DNA from: CADEDV01 sp964437415
GTDB lineage: Bacteria; Bacteroidota; Bacteroidia; Chitinophagales; Chitinophagaceae
Length of the DNA stretch: 64,000 nt
Direction of reading: 5' to 3'
Assembly (NCBI GenBank): GCA_964437415.1
Contig: CAYTGN010000011.1
Coordinates: forward strand, 39,186 to 103,185
Shown: piece by piece, positions 62,041 through 64,000 of the stretch
Layout of the letters: each line of letters opens with the position of its first letter
How positions within the stretch are numbered: the stretch's first letter is position 1
Translations under genes and position numbers: made by a program
The notes under the pieces: generated by a model
Told to the model about the DNA's origin: nothing
Seen by the model: the letters and a program-made list of their open reading frames with translations, nothing else
Databases searched by the model: none

Positions 62041-63066
62041 AGTTTGTGAAGAACCGCGAATGATCAGTTCGGTGCCCAGTGTTTTGGTTTCAAAATCAGT
62101 GACGGGTCTTTTGCTTTCGATCAGGTCCAGCAGCAGGGTGGTGGCCAGTTCGCCCATGTCAAAAGCAGGTTGTTTGATGATGGTCAGCGGCGGATCAAGC
62201 AGTTCCGTGAGGTCGGTATTGGAAAAACCGATCAATCCTATCTCATCAGGCACTTTTATTTTTTTGGCTTTCAGCACCCGCAGGCAACCTGTGGTAAGTT
62301 TATCGGAAGTTGCAAGAATGGCATCGGGTTTTTCAGCTTGTTGCAGCAGATCATTCACAGCATCTTCCACTTCGGAGAGGATCATGCCGCCATGATGACA
62401 ATGACGTATCATGTTTTCATTCACAGGAAGGCCATTATCTTCCAATGCGGCCCTATATCCGCCTAATCTTTCTTTGCTGATTGACAGGAAAGCCATATTC
62501 GCAACAGCAGCAATGCGGCGGTGACCTGTTTTAATAAGATGCGTGGTGGCATCATAGGCGCCTTTGTAACTGTCCGCCGTCACTTTGTGGGTGTTAATTT
62601 CATCCACGATACGGTCGAAAAATACAATCGGCATTCCTTTCTGGTGCAGTTCTTTCAAAAAACTGAAATCCTTGGTTTCTGTAGAAACAGAAATAATAAG
62701 CCCGTCAATAGAACGGGATGTGATGTATTGCAGGATCATCATTTCCCGGTCGGATGATTCACGGCTTTGAGCAATGATCACATTATAGCCTTTACTGTAG
62801 GCGATGGATTCGATGCCATTGATTACCTGGGAAAAAAAACTGTTGGCGATCTCAGCAACAATCACCCCGATGGTGCGGCTTCTTCTTTCTTTCAGGCTGA
62901 GGGCAATGGGGTTGGGGTGATAATTGTTCTTTTCGGCATACTCCAGCACTAATTTTTTTGTTTCCGGGCTGATCTCATAGCTGTCCCTCAGGGCACGGGA
63001 AACGGTAGAAGTAGATAGCCCAAGAGCCTTTGCAATATCTTTTATGGTGATCGCTTCGAATTTCAT
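62011..63066 (-). CDS. LacI-family transcriptional regulator
   Basis: A 351-residue repressor: N-terminal HTH ITIKDIAKALGLSTSTVSRALRD, hinge YHPNPIALSLKERRSRTIG, then a periplasmic-binding-protein-like effector domain (IGVIVAEIANSFFSQVINGI, IVFFDRIVDEINTHKV, DAILATSDKLTTGCLRVL, IGLIGFSNTDLTELLDPPLT). I placed the start at 63066 (MKFEAITIKD); the open frame extends 35 codons upstream without homology. It probably controls kduI, the DUF1080 gene and the divergent SusC gene via the operator-like sites at 58725 and 63290. Confidence 0.92.
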   Translation of the reverse strand: MKFEAITIKDIAKALGLSTSTVSRALRDSYEISPETKKLVLEYAEKNNYHPNPIALSLKERRSRTIGVIVAEIANSFFSQVINGIESIAYSKGYNVIIAQSRESSDREMMILQYITSRSIDGLIISVSTETKDFSFLKELHQKGMPIVFFDRIVDEINTHKVTADSYKGAYDATTHLIKTGHRRIAAVANMAFLSISKERLGGYRAALEDNGLPVNENMIRHCHHGGMILSEVEDAVNDLLQQAEKPDAILATSDKLTTGCLRVLKAKKIKVPDEIGLIGFSNTDLTELLDPPLTIIKQPAFDMGELATTLLLDLIESKRPVTDFETKTLGTELIIRGSSQTKKTKAETLV

Positions 63067-63444
63067 GGCAGGCAAAGCAGAAAACTGTTTTTTTGACAGG
63101 TTTAAAGATACTGAATAAAGACGGACAAAGGCGTGAAACAAACACCGGCAAACAGCCGGTTTTAAGACCACGAAAGGATGTTTTTTGCTGCATTCTTTGT
63201 GTGTCTTAAGGCAACAAAAAAATTAATTTTTTGAATGTACCGTATCTTTAATAACCGTTTCTGCTCCAACTTGTTAATAATGACATCGTTGCCGGGAACG
63301 ATTGCGTAAATAAACCTATCTGCTGCTGATTGCCATACCGGAATATCTGAGTAGAATTGAATTGGGATTTGGACGGTTGTTAAGCTAATTTTTTTCGGCG
63401 ATTCCCCGATTTTCTAAACGATTTCAAACCTTCAAAAAAGCCAT
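63067..63444. promoter_or_regulatory. Divergent control region between lacI and a susC gene
   Basis: A 378-base spacer without a gene. TGCCGGGAACGATTGCGTAA at 63290-63309 contains the left half-site CCGGGAACG of the operator at 58725; the right half is degenerate. It is a candidate LacI-type control site. No other structure was recognised. Confidence 0.45.
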
Positions 63445-64000
63445 ATGAAGAAGCTTTCACTGCTTTTGCTCCTTTCAGTTGCATTTTCTGCTGTTGCTTT
63501 TGCCCAAAACAGGACCATCCGTGGTAAGATATTGGATGATGCGGGCACTCCGTTGTCCGGAGTTAGCATTATTGTGGCGGGCAGCAGGGCCAGTGGTGTG
63601 CAAACGGATAAAGACGGCAATTTTAGCATTTCGGTCAGTGGCAGCCCTGACCTGCTTGTAAGTTATGTTGGTTATAAACCTGCAACCATCAAAACGTCGG
63701 GAACGGATAATGTTAGCCTCACTTTGGAAAAAGATGTTTCTTCCGGCGAAGAGGTGGTGGTGATCGGTTACCAGACTGTAAAAAGAAGAGACCTTGTCAG
63801 CTCTGTTTCTTCTATCACGGCAAGAGATATTAAAGACATTCCTATCAACTCAACTGCTGAAGCATTGGCCGGACGACTGGCGGGTGTGCAGATCATCAAA
63901 TCCGAAGGTTCGCCGGATGCTGCAGCCACCATCAGGGTAAGAGGCGGTGGTTCCATCACCCAGGATAATTCACCGCTGTATGTGGTGGATGGCATCCAGG
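63445..64000 (+). CDS. SusC/RagA TonB-linked transporter, 3'-truncated by the window edge
   Basis: The first 185 codons of a SusC. Signal peptide LSLLLLLSVAFSAVAFAQ, carboxypeptidase-regulatory domain (IRGKILDDAGTPLSGVSII; VSYVGYKPATI), plug with the motif VVVIGYQTVKRRDLVSSV, AEALAGRLAGVQI, RVRGGGSITQDNSPLYVVDGIQ. It has no STN domain, unlike the two module SusCs, so it fits LacI rather than sigma/FecR control. The start is ATG 63445. Confidence 0.9.
   Translation, partial: MKKLSLLLLLSVAFSAVAFAQNRTIRGKILDDAGTPLSGVSIIVAGSRASGVQTDKDGNFSISVSGSPDLLVSYVGYKPATIKTSGTDNVSLTLEKDVSSGEEVVVIGYQTVKRRDLVSSVSSITARDIKDIPINSTAEALAGRLAGVQIIKSEGSPDAAATIRVRGGGSITQDNSPLYVVDGIQ

Noticed and set aside
1..64000. 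CRISPR array, prophage or integrative element
   Set aside because: No regularly spaced identical repeats, phage structural genes or integrases were seen; the only mobile gene is the RAYT.

Overview
The window is chromosomal DNA of a Bacteroidota bacterium, most likely a Chitinophagaceae-type soil or freshwater glycan degrader. The indications are a type IX secretion C-terminal domain, many SusC/SusD pairs, ECF sigma/FecR regulation, DUF4293 and DUF1735 proteins, and weak Shine-Dalgarno use. No species can be named from the sequence alone.

1-19,410 is mostly housekeeping DNA. It holds the 3' end of a large secreted T9SS protein, a DUF4293 membrane protein, a TIGR04325-type methyltransferase, a frameshifted subclass B1-like metallo-beta-lactamase, glyA, a sugar-phosphate nucleotidyltransferase, a nitronate monooxygenase-like enzyme and a small secreted protein. 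Next come a 16-residue-repeat membrane protein with a double-dyad promoter, an ABC-2 exporter pair, a zinc phospholipase/nuclease-like protein, a COG2509 flavoprotein and an outer-membrane barrel. A 5'-nucleotidase split over two genes, dnaA, tRNA-Ser(GCU) and a frameshifted VOC protein close the region.

19,596-56,890 is a large glycan-utilisation region built from two paralogous modules. Each runs ECF sigma factor, FecR anti-sigma, SusC (with STN domain), SusD, GH18 endo-glycosidase, DUF1735+LamG lipoprotein, DUF1735+discoidin-like lipoprotein. Module 1 is followed by DUF1573, two GH29 alpha-L-fucosidases of different subtypes, a fucose permease, a mutarotase and four enzymes that fit non-phosphorylating L-fucose oxidation. 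Module 2 is followed by GH3, GH92 and GH125 enzymes and a sialidase-like propeller protein. The set is what is expected for fucosylated, mannose-containing N-glycans: GH18 releases the glycan, GH92/GH125 remove alpha-mannose, GH29 removes fucose, FucP imports it and the dehydrogenase/lactonase/hydrolase set degrades it. An L-fuconate dehydratase is not present in the window.

56,936-64,000 is a second, LacI-controlled locus: KduD and KduI (unsaturated uronate catabolism), a DUF1080 hydrolase, a LacI-type repressor and the start of another SusC. It is interrupted by a 1.84-kb island carrying a REP-associated tyrosine transposase, three hairpin doublets, a possible toxin remnant and an AT-rich orphan gene. 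The island lies between two diverged 250-bp direct repeats, each made of the end of the DUF1080 gene plus the end of lacI.

Single-base contractions in A/T homopolymers break two otherwise intact genes (three sites), so sequencing error must be considered there. Gaps over about 300 bp are described under the regulatory, repeat and other entries at 58,641-58,982, 59,781-60,132, 60,685-61,003, 61,553-62,010 and 63,067-63,444.
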